NCBI RefSeq assembly: GCF_004681975.1
Contig: NZ_SMLK01000004.1
Location: forward strand, 288,086-352,085
Direction of reading: 5' to 3'
Length of the DNA stretch: 64,000 nt
Origin: Ramlibacter humi
GTDB lineage: Bacteria > Pseudomonadota > Gammaproteobacteria > Burkholderiales > Burkholderiaceae_C
Every line of letters begins with the position of its first letter. The first letter of the stretch is position 1. Shown here piece by piece: positions 9,310 to 17,258 of the stretch. A program made the position numbers and the translations under genes. The notes beneath the pieces are model-generated. The model worked only from the letters and a program-made list of their open reading frames with translations, searched no databases and was not told the origin of the DNA.

Positions 9310-10301
9310 CGCGTGTCGTCGTCACGGGTGCCGCCGGGTTCATCGGCAGCAACATCATCAAGGGCCTGAACCAGCGCGGCATCGAGAACATCATCGCCGT
9401 CGACGACCTCACGCAGGGCGACAAGTTCAGGAACCTGTCCGACCTGTTCATCGAGGACTACCTGGACGCCGACGAGTTCTACGGCCTGTTCGCCGAGAAC
9501 CACTTCGGCAAGGTCGACGCCGTGTTCCACGAAGGCGCGTGCAGCGACACGATGGAGCAGGACGGCAAGTACATGATGGACAACAACTACGGCGTGTCCT
9601 GCTCGCTGTACGAGTCGTGCCAGCAGCGCGGAACGCGCCTGCTGTACGCGTCGTCGGCCGCCACGTACGGCGGCTCCGACACCTTCCGCGAAGTGCCGCA
9701 ATTCGAGCGGCCGCTGAACGTGTACGGCTACTCCAAGCTGCTGTTCGACCAGCGCATGCGCCGCGAATGCGGCCGCGACTTCAAGCGCAACAAGCGCCAG
9801 GTGGCGGGCTTCCGCTACTTCAACGTGTACGGCCCGCGCGAGCAGCACAAGGGCCGCATGGCCAGCGTCGCCTTCCACCAGTTCAACCAGTTCCGCGAGC
9901 AGGGCAAGGTCAAGCTCTTCGGCGAATACGGCGGCTACGGCCCCGGCGAGCAGCGCCGCGACTTCGTGTTCGTCGACGACGTGGTCGCGGTGAACCTCTG
10001 GTTCTTCGACCACCCCGAGAAGTCCGGCATCTACAACCTGGGCACGGGGCGCGCGCAACCCTTCAATGACGTCGCGGCCGCCGTGGTGTCCTCGCTGTCG
10101 GGCCGGCAGCACACGGCCGAGTCGGCCGCGAAGGCGGGACTCATCGAGTACACCCCCTTCCCCGACGCGCTGCGCGGCAAGTACCAGAGCTACACGCAGG
10201 CCGACCTGACGAACCTGCGCGCCGCCGGTTGCGAGCACGTCTTTGCCGATGTGCACACGGGCGTCGCGCGGTACATGGAAGAGCTCTCGCGCCAAGGCTG
10301 A
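9306..10301 (+). CDS. rfaD: ADP-L-glycero-D-manno-heptose-6-epimerase
   Basis: A 331-residue extended short-chain dehydrogenase. It has the NAD(P)-binding GAAGFIGSN at residues 8-16 and the catalytic YxxxK as YGYSK near residues 139-143. It epimerises ADP-D-glycero-D-manno-heptose to the L form used in LPS inner core, in the cytoplasm. The 4-base overlap with rfaE1 indicates coupled translation, and the two genes catalyse steps of the same pathway. Confidence 0.95.
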   Translation: MTRVVVTGAAGFIGSNIIKGLNQRGIENIIAVDDLTQGDKFRNLSDLFIEDYLDADEFYGLFAENHFGKVDAVFHEGACSDTMEQDGKYMMDNNYGVSCSLYESCQQRGTRLLYASSAATYGGSDTFREVPQFERPLNVYGYSKLLFDQRMRRECGRDFKRNKRQVAGFRYFNVYGPREQHKGRMASVAFHQFNQFREQGKVKLFGEYGGYGPGEQRRDFVFVDDVVAVNLWFFDHPEKSGIYNLGTGRAQPFNDVAAAVVSSLSGRQHTAESAAKAGLIEYTPFPDALRGKYQSYTQADLTNLRAAGCEHVFADVHTGVARYMEELSRQG

Positions 10302-10375
10302 GCCGCGCGCCGCGTCAACGCCGCGCAGCCGCCCGCCGTTGAGGGGACTCCTACCATCCTTGCGAAGGAGTACCC

Positions 10376-10882
10376 ATGTTCAAGAAGATCCTGGCCACCC
10401 TGGCCCTGCTGCTCTCCGCCACCCTGGCGCTGGCGGCCGTCGACGTCAACAAGGCCACCGAAGCCGAGCTCGACAGCGTGAAGGGCATCGGCCCCGGCAC
10501 CAGCAAGATCATCATGACGGAACGCAAGAAGGGCGACTTCAAGGACTGGAACGACTTCATCACGCGCGTGAAGGGCGTGGGCGAGAAGCGCGCCGAGAAC
10601 CTGTCCGAAGCCGGCCTGACGGTCGGCGGCAAGTCGTACAAGCCGGCCGCCACCGGCGCCGCGGCCAAGAACGACAAGAAGGATGCCGCCAAGGACGCGA
10701 AGAAGTCCGCCGACGCGAAGGCGGACGCCACGGCCGACAAGAAGGAAGCCAAGGCCGACGCCAAGGCCGAGAAGAAGGAAGCGAAGGCCGACGCCAAGCA
10801 GGCCAAGGCCGAAGCGAAGGCGGAAGAGAAGAAGGACAAGGCCGAAGCCAGCAAGACCGCGGCCAGCGCCCCCAAGAAGTAA
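10376..10882 (+). CDS. Secreted ComEA-like helix-hairpin-helix protein with Lys/Ala tail
   Basis: 168 residues. An N-terminal signal peptide ending near LALAAVD is followed by a helix-hairpin-helix domain (about residues 22-82), with VDVNKATEAELDSVKGIGPG and GVGEKRAENL as the two hairpins. This is the ComEA DNA-binding fold that in competent bacteria captures DNA in the periplasm. Unusually, residues from about 95 to the end are a low-complexity tail of Ala, Lys, Asp and Glu repeats, absent from classical ComEA. It may bind DNA or act as a linker. No other competence gene is nearby. A strong terminator follows. Confidence 0.8.
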   Translation: MFKKILATLALLLSATLALAAVDVNKATEAELDSVKGIGPGTSKIIMTERKKGDFKDWNDFITRVKGVGEKRAENLSEAGLTVGGKSYKPAATGAAAKNDKKDAAKDAKKSADAKADATADKKEAKADAKAEKKEAKADAKQAKAEAKAEEKKDKAEASKTAASAPKK

Positions 10883-10898
10883 GCGCCCCGCGCGCGAT

Positions 10899-10932
10899 GA
10901 AGAAAGCCCGCTTCGGCGGGCTTCTTCTTTTT
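10899..10932 (+). terminator. Rho-independent terminator after the ComEA-like gene
   Basis: AAGCCCGC (10904-10911), loop TTCG, GCGGGCTT (10916-10923), then a T-rich run to 10932. The A-rich left flank could let it also serve the convergent minus-strand DinB gene that ends at 10932. Confidence 0.9.
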
Positions 10933-11483
10933 CAGGCGTTGTCCGGCAACGCGATCAGGTCGGTGACGCCCGGGTCCACACCAGCCTGCACCAGCAGCGT
11001 GGTGACCTGGCCGCGGTGGTGCGCCTGGTGGTTGAAGAAATGGGTCATCGCCCGCCATGCGGCGTGCTCGCGCTTCACGCCTTTCGTGTTCGCGTAGCGC
11101 ATCACGGCCAGCGGCCGGCGCGCATCCATCTCCAGCGTCCAGGCGACGATGGCGTCGTCCAGTTCCGCGCGTGCCTTGCGCAGTTCGGACCAGTCTTCGT
11201 ACAGCACCGTTTCGTGCACTGCACCTTGCGGCAGCGCCAGCACGCCGGGCGTCAGCGACTGGAACGGTCCCAGTGCGGCCATGCGGCCCAGCCACATCCG
11301 GTCGGCCCACACCAGGTGGTTCAGCGTGCGGTGGATGGACCCGAAGAACGCGCCGCGATCCTGCCGGCGGCCCGCGTCGTCCAGCCGTTCGCAGGCGTCG
11401 TACAGGCGGGCGTTGAACCAGCGGTTGTAGCGCGCCAGCCAGCGGTAGTTTTCCAGGAACGCATCCTGCTTGCCGGTGTCCAT
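10932..11483 (-). CDS. DinB-family protein
   Basis: 183 residues with the DinB/YfiT four-helix-bundle pattern. Histidines placed for metal binding appear in IHRTLNHLVWADRMWLGRM (about residues 39-57) and in FFNHQAHHRGQVTTLL near residues 150-165. The family includes metal-dependent thiol transferases and DNA-damage-induced proteins, but the substrate here is not predictable. The ATG at 11483 is chosen; an in-frame ATG lies 9 bases upstream. It is convergent with the ComEA-like gene and divergent from the TRAP operon. Confidence 0.82.
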   Translation of the reverse strand: MDTGKQDAFLENYRWLARYNRWFNARLYDACERLDDAGRRQDRGAFFGSIHRTLNHLVWADRMWLGRMAALGPFQSLTPGVLALPQGAVHETVLYEDWSELRKARAELDDAIVAWTLEMDARRPLAVMRYANTKGVKREHAAWRAMTHFFNHQAHHRGQVTTLLVQAGVDPGVTDLIALPDNA

Positions 11484-11615
11484 GGCCCGCATTGTCTCGA
11501 AGATCAAACATCCCGTCCGGCGCATCGCCGGCCCGCGGCGGCGCCGTGCCGCTCCTGAGCGAGAATCGCTCGTCCAGCACACCGCGAGCCGTGGGCGGAC
11601 AAGACGGGGCTTCTG

Positions 11616-12125
11616 ATGCGAAAACTGCTGGATTTCATCTACGACGCCGCGGCCTGGCTGGCCGCATTGGCGATGGTAGGCGTGCTGCTGATGGTGCTGC
11701 TGTCCATCGTCAGCCGCCAGTTGCAGTTCCACGTGGCGGGTACCGACGCCTACGCGGGCTACGCCATGGCCGCCGCGGGCTTCCTGGCGCTGGCGCACAC
11801 GCTCAAGCGCAACGAACACATCCGGGTGACGCTGATCCTCGCGCGCCTGCAGGGCGGCGCGAGGCGCGGCCTGGAGATCTGGGCGCTGACCGCCGCGGTG
11901 CTGCTGGCGGCGCTGTTCGCGTTCTACTCCGTGCGCCTGGCCGTGGTGTCGTACCAGTTGAACGACGTGTCCACGAGCAACGACGCCACGCCCCTGTGGA
12001 TCCCGCAGCTGGCGATGGCCATCGGCACCCTGGTGCTGCTGCTGGCCTTCGTCGACGAATGGGTGCAGGAGCTGCGCGGCCGCCGCGTCGTCGCGGAAAA
12101 CGAGGAGGCCCTGCACAATGAATGA
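11616..12125 (+). CDS. TRAP transporter small permease (DctQ family)
   Basis: 169 residues with four predicted transmembrane helices and the DctQ-typical motif ALAHTLKRNEHIRV near the second helix. It is the small membrane subunit that pairs with DctM to form an ion-driven importer of organic acids. Its stop overlaps the start of the DctM gene by 8 bases, and the binding protein gene follows, so this is a complete Q-M-P set. Confidence 0.92.
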   Translation: MRKLLDFIYDAAAWLAALAMVGVLLMVLLSIVSRQLQFHVAGTDAYAGYAMAAAGFLALAHTLKRNEHIRVTLILARLQGGARRGLEIWALTAAVLLAALFAFYSVRLAVVSYQLNDVSTSNDATPLWIPQLAMAIGTLVLLLAFVDEWVQELRGRRVVAENEEALHNE

Positions 12126-13413
12126 CGTCGTCATCACCACCCTGCTGATCGTCTCGCTGTTCGCCCTGCTGGCCAGCGGCGTCTGGATCGGCCTCACGCT
12201 GGCCGGCGTGGCCTGGATCGGCATGCAGCTGTTCTCCTCGCGCCCGGCCGGCGACGCGATGGCCGTCACGGTCTGGGGCTCGGCCTCCAGCTGGACGCTC
12301 ACCGCCCTGCCCCTGTTCATCTGGATGGGCGAGATCCTGTTCCGCACCAAGCTGTCGGAAAGCATGTTCCGCGGGCTGGCCCCATGGGTCAGCCGCCTGC
12401 CCGGCCGGCTGCTGCACACCAACGTCATCGGGTGCACCATCTTCGCCGCCGTGTCGGGTTCCTCGGCCGCCACCTGCGCCACCATCGGCAAGATGACGCT
12501 GCCCGAGCTGGGCCGGCGCGGCTACCCCGAGGACATCACCATCGGCTCGCTGGCAGGCGCCGGCACGCTGGGCCTGCTGATCCCGCCGTCGATCATCATG
12601 ATCGTGTACGGCGTCACCGCCGACGTCTCCATCGCGCGCCTGTTCGTCGCCGGCATCCTGCCCGGCATCCTGCTGGCGGCGCTGTTCTCGGGCTACCTGG
12701 GCGTGTGGTCGGCGCTCAATCGCGGCCGCGTGCCCCCGCCCGACGCACCCATGTCGCTGCGCGAGCGCCTGCACGAGTCGCGGCACCTGATCCCCGTGGT
12801 GCTGCTGATCGGCGCCGTGCTCGGGTCCATCTACTCCGGGTTCGCCACCGCGACCGAAGCCGCCGCGGTGGGCGTGGTCGGCTCGCTGGTCCTCTCGGCT
12901 GCACAGCGCTCGCTCAGCTGGGCCACCTTCAAGGAATCGCTGCTGGGCGCCACGCGCCTGTACTGCATGATCGCGCTGATCCTCGCGGGCGCCGCCTTCC
13001 TCACCCTGGCCATGGGCTACATCGGCCTGCCGCGCCACCTGGCCGAGTTCGTCAGCTCGCTGGGCCTGTCGCCGTTCATGCTGGTGATCGCGCTGTCCAT
13101 CTTCTACATCATCCTCGGCTGCTTCCTCGACGGCATCTCGATGGTGGTGCTGACCATGGGCGTGATCCTGCCCACGGTGACGGCGGCGAAGATCGACCTG
13201 ATCTGGTTCGGCATCTTCATCGTCATCGTGGTCGAGATGGCGCAGATCACGCCGCCGGTGGGCTTCAACCTGTTCGTGCTGCAGGGCATGACGGGCAAGG
13301 AGATCACCTGGATCGCTCGCGTGACCATGCCCTTCTTCTTCCTGATGTGCGGGATGGTGCTGCTGCTCTGGTGGTTCCCGGGCATCGCCGTCTGGCTGCC
13401 GTCCAAGATGTGA
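12118..13413 (+). CDS. TRAP transporter large permease (DctM family)
   Basis: 431 residues, the normal DctM length, hydrophobic throughout with about 12 membrane spans. Recognisable stretches include SGSSAATCATIGKMTLPE near residues 103-120 and GTLGLLIPPSIIMI near 147-160, both conserved ion/substrate-path loops of DctM. It forms the transport channel of the Q-M-P system with the genes on both sides. Confidence 0.95.
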   Translation: MNDVVITTLLIVSLFALLASGVWIGLTLAGVAWIGMQLFSSRPAGDAMAVTVWGSASSWTLTALPLFIWMGEILFRTKLSESMFRGLAPWVSRLPGRLLHTNVIGCTIFAAVSGSSAATCATIGKMTLPELGRRGYPEDITIGSLAGAGTLGLLIPPSIIMIVYGVTADVSIARLFVAGILPGILLAALFSGYLGVWSALNRGRVPPPDAPMSLRERLHESRHLIPVVLLIGAVLGSIYSGFATATEAAAVGVVGSLVLSAAQRSLSWATFKESLLGATRLYCMIALILAGAAFLTLAMGYIGLPRHLAEFVSSLGLSPFMLVIALSIFYIILGCFLDGISMVVLTMGVILPTVTAAKIDLIWFGIFIVIVVEMAQITPPVGFNLFVLQGMTGKEITWIARVTMPFFFLMCGMVLLLWWFPGIAVWLPSKM

Positions 13414-13512
13414 GCGCGGGCCGCCGGCCCGCTTGGGGTAACACCGCATCCGTTGGCCCGGGAATTGCACGTATCCTGCCCCGGCTCATCACAACACTCT
13501 CCCGGAGCGTCC

Positions 13513-14481
13513 ATGAAACTCAAGTACGCCATCACGGCCGCCGCGCTGGCGCTGTCGGCATCGGCCATGGCCCAGACCAAGTGGGATCTGCCCGCGGCCT
13601 ACCCCGCGTCCAACTTCCACACCGAGAACCTCGAACAGTTCGCCAAGGACGTGGACAAGGCCACCGGCGGCAAGCTGAAGATCACGGTGCACGCCAATGC
13701 CTCGCTGTTCAAGGCGCCCGAGATCAAGCGCGCCGTGCAGGGCGGCCAAGCGCAGATCGGCGAGATCCTGCTGGTGAACTTCCAGAACGAATGGCAGATC
13801 TTCGGCGCGGACGGCATCCCTTTCCTGGCCGACAGCTACGACGCCGCCTACAAGCTCTGGCGCGCGCAGAAGCCGCTGCTGGAGAAGAAGCTCGGCGAGC
13901 AGGGCATGATGGTGCTGTACGCGGTGGCGTGGCCGCCGCAGGGCATCTACACCAAGAAGACGCTCAGTTCCGCCGCCGACATGAAGGGCCTGAAGTGGCG
14001 CGCGTACAGCCCCGCCACCGCCCGCATCGCCGAACTGGTGGGCGCGCAGCCGGTCACCGTGCAGGCCGCCGAACTGTCGCAGGCCATGGCCACGGGCGTG
14101 ATCGACTCGTACATGTCGTCCGGCTCCACCGGCTACGACACCAAGACATACGAGCACATCAAGAACTGGTACGACACGCAGGCCTGGCTGCCGAAGAACG
14201 CGGTCATCGTCAACCGCGCCGCCTTCAACGCGCTGGACAAGGCCACGCAGGACGCGCTGCTCAAGGCCGGCGCCGAAGCGGAAACGCGCGGCTGGGCGGC
14301 CAGCAAGAAGGCCAACGCCGAGACGCTGGACAAGCTCAAGGCCAACGGCATGCAGATCCTCACGCCGCCGCCCGGCCTGAAGGCCGACATGCAGAAGGTC
14401 GGCGACACCATGCTGAAGGAATGGCTGGAAAAAGCCGGCCCCGAAGGCCAGCAGCTGGTGGATTCGTACAAGAAGATGTGA
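13513..14481 (+). CDS. TRAP transporter substrate-binding protein (DctP family)
   Basis: 322 residues with a Sec signal peptide cleaved near ASAMA-Q. The mature part has the DctP fold signatures, including KWRAYSPATARIAEL and the region near EHIKNWYD. It captures a substrate, typically a carboxylate, in the periplasm for the two permease subunits encoded just upstream. The specificity is not clear from sequence. It is separated from the DctM gene by 99 bases and followed by a terminator, so it may also have its own promoter. Confidence 0.93.
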   Translation: MKLKYAITAAALALSASAMAQTKWDLPAAYPASNFHTENLEQFAKDVDKATGGKLKITVHANASLFKAPEIKRAVQGGQAQIGEILLVNFQNEWQIFGADGIPFLADSYDAAYKLWRAQKPLLEKKLGEQGMMVLYAVAWPPQGIYTKKTLSSAADMKGLKWRAYSPATARIAELVGAQPVTVQAAELSQAMATGVIDSYMSSGSTGYDTKTYEHIKNWYDTQAWLPKNAVIVNRAAFNALDKATQDALLKAGAEAETRGWAASKKANAETLDKLKANGMQILTPPPGLKADMQKVGDTMLKEWLEKAGPEGQQLVDSYKKM

Positions 14482-14496
14482 GCCGCACACGGCTCG

Positions 14497-14526
14497 AAAA
14501 AAAGGGCGCCCAAGGGCGCCCTTTTT
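14497..14526 (+). terminator. Rho-independent terminator after TRAP operon
   Basis: An A-run, then GGGCGCCC (14504-14511), a two-base spacer AA, GGGCGCCC (14514-14521) and TTTTT. Each arm is self-complementary, so several pairings are possible. The position 20 bases after the DctP stop fits termination of the operon. Confidence 0.88.
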
Positions 14527-14711
14527 CATTGCGGCGTTGCCGGTCCCACGTATTCACGACACGCCGGAGGTTCATAGCACGCGGTCTATCAGCGGATTCC
14601 CTTAGCCCCCTCCGAGTTAGAAGCTCGAGGTTCCTGGATCACTGTCTCCATGGAACAGGGCGGCAGCTCCTCCGTGGGGGTGCCGGTTTGAAGCAATCCA
14701 CATGAAGACCA

Positions 14712-16145
14712 ATGAACCAACTGAAGCGATTGATGTTGCTGGCGGCGGCCGCCGCCCTTTCCGCGTGCGGAGGAGGAGGAAGCTCGACCAGCGGCGGCAC
14801 GGGCGCGCTGCTGCAGGACCCGCAATCCAGGAGCGCCCTCGCTCCGGCAGCGTTGCAGGCCGTGCTCGATGGCCAGCAGCCTGGGCTGTCCGCCGTTCTT
14901 GGCGCGCCCACCTGCACGGTGACCACCTATTCCATCAAGTACAGCACCCTGGGCGCGCTTGGCGAGGCCACCGACGCCACCGCCGCGCTCATGGTGCCTT
15001 CGGGGCCGGCCGCGGTGTGCAACGGCCCGCACCCGGTGGTGATCTACGCGCACGGCACCGAGGAGAAGACGTCGTTCGACATGGCCGATCCGGCCGCGCA
15101 CCAGGAATCGGCGGAGGTCGCGGCCGTGTACGCCGCGCAGGGCTACATCGTCGTGGCGCCCAACTACGCCGGGTACGCGGGCTCGTCCCTGCGCTACCAC
15201 GCCTACCTGAACGGCAGCCAGCAGAGCATCGATGTCCGGGACGCCTATCGCGCGGCGCGCGTGGCATTCGCGAAGGTGAGCACCAGCGAGTCGGGCAAGC
15301 TCTTTCTCACCGGCGTCTCGCAGGGCGGGTACGTGGCGATGGCGACGCAGCGGCTGATGCAGCTCTCCGCGGACCTGACCGGCGTCCCGGTGACGGCGAT
15401 GGCGCCGATCTCGGGTCCCTACGCGATGTCGCTGCTGACGGACGCCGTGTTCGGGGGCAGCCCGAACCTGGGCGGCCCCCTGTTCCTGCCCATGGTGCTG
15501 AACGGCTACCAGAAAGCGTACGGCGACATCTATGCATCACCGTCGGATGTCTATGAGGCGCAATACGCGACCGGCATCGAAACCCTCGTGCCGGGCGCCA
15601 GCAGCTTCACGGACCTGGTAGTGGCGGGCAAGCTGCCCCAGCTGGCGCTGTTCGCGGCCGATTCGCTGCCCCAGAACGCCGGGTTCGAAATCTTTTTCAA
15701 CGCCGACCACCTCGTCAAGACCAGCTTCCGCAACACCATCCTGGCCGACATCACGGCAAATCCATGTGCCGCCAATCCGGCTGGCTGCAGCCCGTCCACG
15801 GGCCTGAGAAAAGCCGCGCGGCGCAACGACCTGCGCACCTACGTACCCAACGTGCCCTCGCTGCTCTGCGGCGGTCACAATGATCCCATTTCGTTCTGGG
15901 CCAACGCGCAGGCTACCGCGGGCTATTTCACCGCCAACGGCATGCAGTCCTCACGGCTGACGCTGCTGGACATCGACTCGCCGGTGGGTTCTTCCGATCC
16001 GTACGCGGCGATGAAGACCGGGTTCCAGGCTGCGCTGGCAGCCACCGCCCCCGACGACGTGCTGCCGGCCTACCACGGCTTCCTGGTCACTCCGTTCTGC
16101 AACCTCGCCGCCCGCCAGTTCTTCGAACGGGCCGGCGCGCACTGA
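14712..16145 (+). CDS. Lipoprotein alpha/beta hydrolase
   Basis: 477 residues. The N-terminus is a lipoprotein signal with LSAC lipobox (Cys at 19), followed by a Gly/Ser linker, so it should be membrane-anchored and exported. The catalytic serine is Ser203 in GVSQGG; a candidate acid lies in GGHNDPIS near residue 390 and the histidine is His455 in AYHGF. The HG motif appears in VVIYAHGTEEK. Similar folds include bacterial secreted lipases and esterases. The substrate is unknown. It is monocistronic, after a 185-base gap without visible features and before convergent xdhC. Confidence 0.82.
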   Translation: MNQLKRLMLLAAAAALSACGGGGSSTSGGTGALLQDPQSRSALAPAALQAVLDGQQPGLSAVLGAPTCTVTTYSIKYSTLGALGEATDATAALMVPSGPAAVCNGPHPVVIYAHGTEEKTSFDMADPAAHQESAEVAAVYAAQGYIVVAPNYAGYAGSSLRYHAYLNGSQQSIDVRDAYRAARVAFAKVSTSESGKLFLTGVSQGGYVAMATQRLMQLSADLTGVPVTAMAPISGPYAMSLLTDAVFGGSPNLGGPLFLPMVLNGYQKAYGDIYASPSDVYEAQYATGIETLVPGASSFTDLVVAGKLPQLALFAADSLPQNAGFEIFFNADHLVKTSFRNTILADITANPCAANPAGCSPSTGLRKAARRNDLRTYVPNVPSLLCGGHNDPISFWANAQATAGYFTANGMQSSRLTLLDIDSPVGSSDPYAAMKTGFQAALAATAPDDVLPAYHGFLVTPFCNLAARQFFERAGAH

Positions 16146-16167
16146 CCCTCACCAGGGCCCGGCGGCT

Positions 16168-17250
16168 TCAGCCGCCGGTGACCGCGTCCCGGCCCGGCAC
16201 GCCGCACACCAGCGCGCCCGGGTCGTTGGCGCTCACCGCCAGCTGGTTCTTCGCCTGCGCCACGTCCATGTCGCGCGGCAGCGGCACGCCGTTCTTCACG
16301 GCCAGGATCTCGGCCATCACGCTCACGGCGATCTCGGGCGGCGTCTTGCTGCCGATGTAGATGCCGATCGGCCCGCGCAGCCGTGCCAGCGACGCTTCGG
16401 TCTGCCCGAAGTGCTCGATCATCCTCTCGCGCCGCGCTTCGTTGTTGCGCCGGCTGCCGATGGCGCCGACGTAGAAAGCATCGGTCTCCAGCGCTTCCAG
16501 CAGCGCCAGGTCGTCCAGCTTCGGGTCGTGCGTCAGCGCCACCACGCAGCTGCGGCGATCGGGGCGGAAAGCCTTCACCACGTCGTCGGGCATGTCGTTC
16601 ACCAGCTTCGCGCCGGGGACGTTGAACGCGCCGCGGTATTCCTCGCGCGGATCGCACACCGTGACCGAGAACCCGCTGAACAGCGCCATCGTCGCCAGGT
16701 ACTCGGTGAGCTGCCCCGCGCCGATCAGCAGCATGCGGTACTCGGGGCCGAAGGTGTTGACCACGGCCTCCGGCGTCACCGCCAGGTCGGAGGGGGTGTC
16801 CGCCGGCGCGAGTGCCACCACGCCATCCGCGATGCGCACCGTGCGGCGCATCAGTTGCCCCGCCTCCAGCGCCGACACCAGCTGCGACAGCGCGGCTTCA
16901 TCGGGGTCGTACTCCAGCAGCAGTTCCAGCGTACCGCCGCAGGGCAGGCCGAAGCGGTGCGCCTCGTCGGCGGTGATGCCGTACTTGATGAAGGAAGGCG
17001 CGCCGGAAGGGATGGCCTTGGCCTCCCCCTTGCCCGAGTACGCCTGCGTGAAGCGGTAGATCAGGTCGTCCTCGATGCAGCCACCCGATACCGAGCCCAC
17101 CACGCTGCCATCTTCGGCCAGCGCCATGATCGAGCCGATCGGCCGCGGCGACGATCCCCAGGTGCGCACCACCGTGGCCAGCAGCGCGCGCTTGCCCGCC
17201 GCGCGCCAATCGCGCAGCGTGCGAAGCACCATCACGTCCAGGTTTTCCAT
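16168..17250 (-). CDS. xdhC: XdhC/CoxI-family molybdenum-cofactor maturation protein
   Basis: A 360-residue cytoplasmic protein with an N-terminal XdhC/CoxI domain (RTWGSSPRPIGSIMA, GSVSGGCIEDDL) and a C-terminal Rossmann domain with LIGAGQLTEYLA and GAIGSRRNN. Family members bind molybdenum cofactor and protect or sulfurate it before insertion into xanthine-dehydrogenase-type enzymes. It is the last gene of the minus-strand cox-like operon, 8 bases after the TonB receptor stop. The frameshifted upstream receptor frame stays open into this gene, so some ribosomes could arrive here from upstream as well as at ATG 17250. Confidence 0.9.
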   Translation of the reverse strand: MENLDVMVLRTLRDWRAAGKRALLATVVRTWGSSPRPIGSIMALAEDGSVVGSVSGGCIEDDLIYRFTQAYSGKGEAKAIPSGAPSFIKYGITADEAHRFGLPCGGTLELLLEYDPDEAALSQLVSALEAGQLMRRTVRIADGVVALAPADTPSDLAVTPEAVVNTFGPEYRMLLIGAGQLTEYLATMALFSGFSVTVCDPREEYRGAFNVPGAKLVNDMPDDVVKAFRPDRRSCVVALTHDPKLDDLALLEALETDAFYVGAIGSRRNNEARRERMIEHFGQTEASLARLRGPIGIYIGSKTPPEIAVSVMAEILAVKNGVPLPRDMDVAQAKNQLAVSANDPGALVCGVPGRDAVTGG

Positions 17251-17258
17251 CCTGCGCC

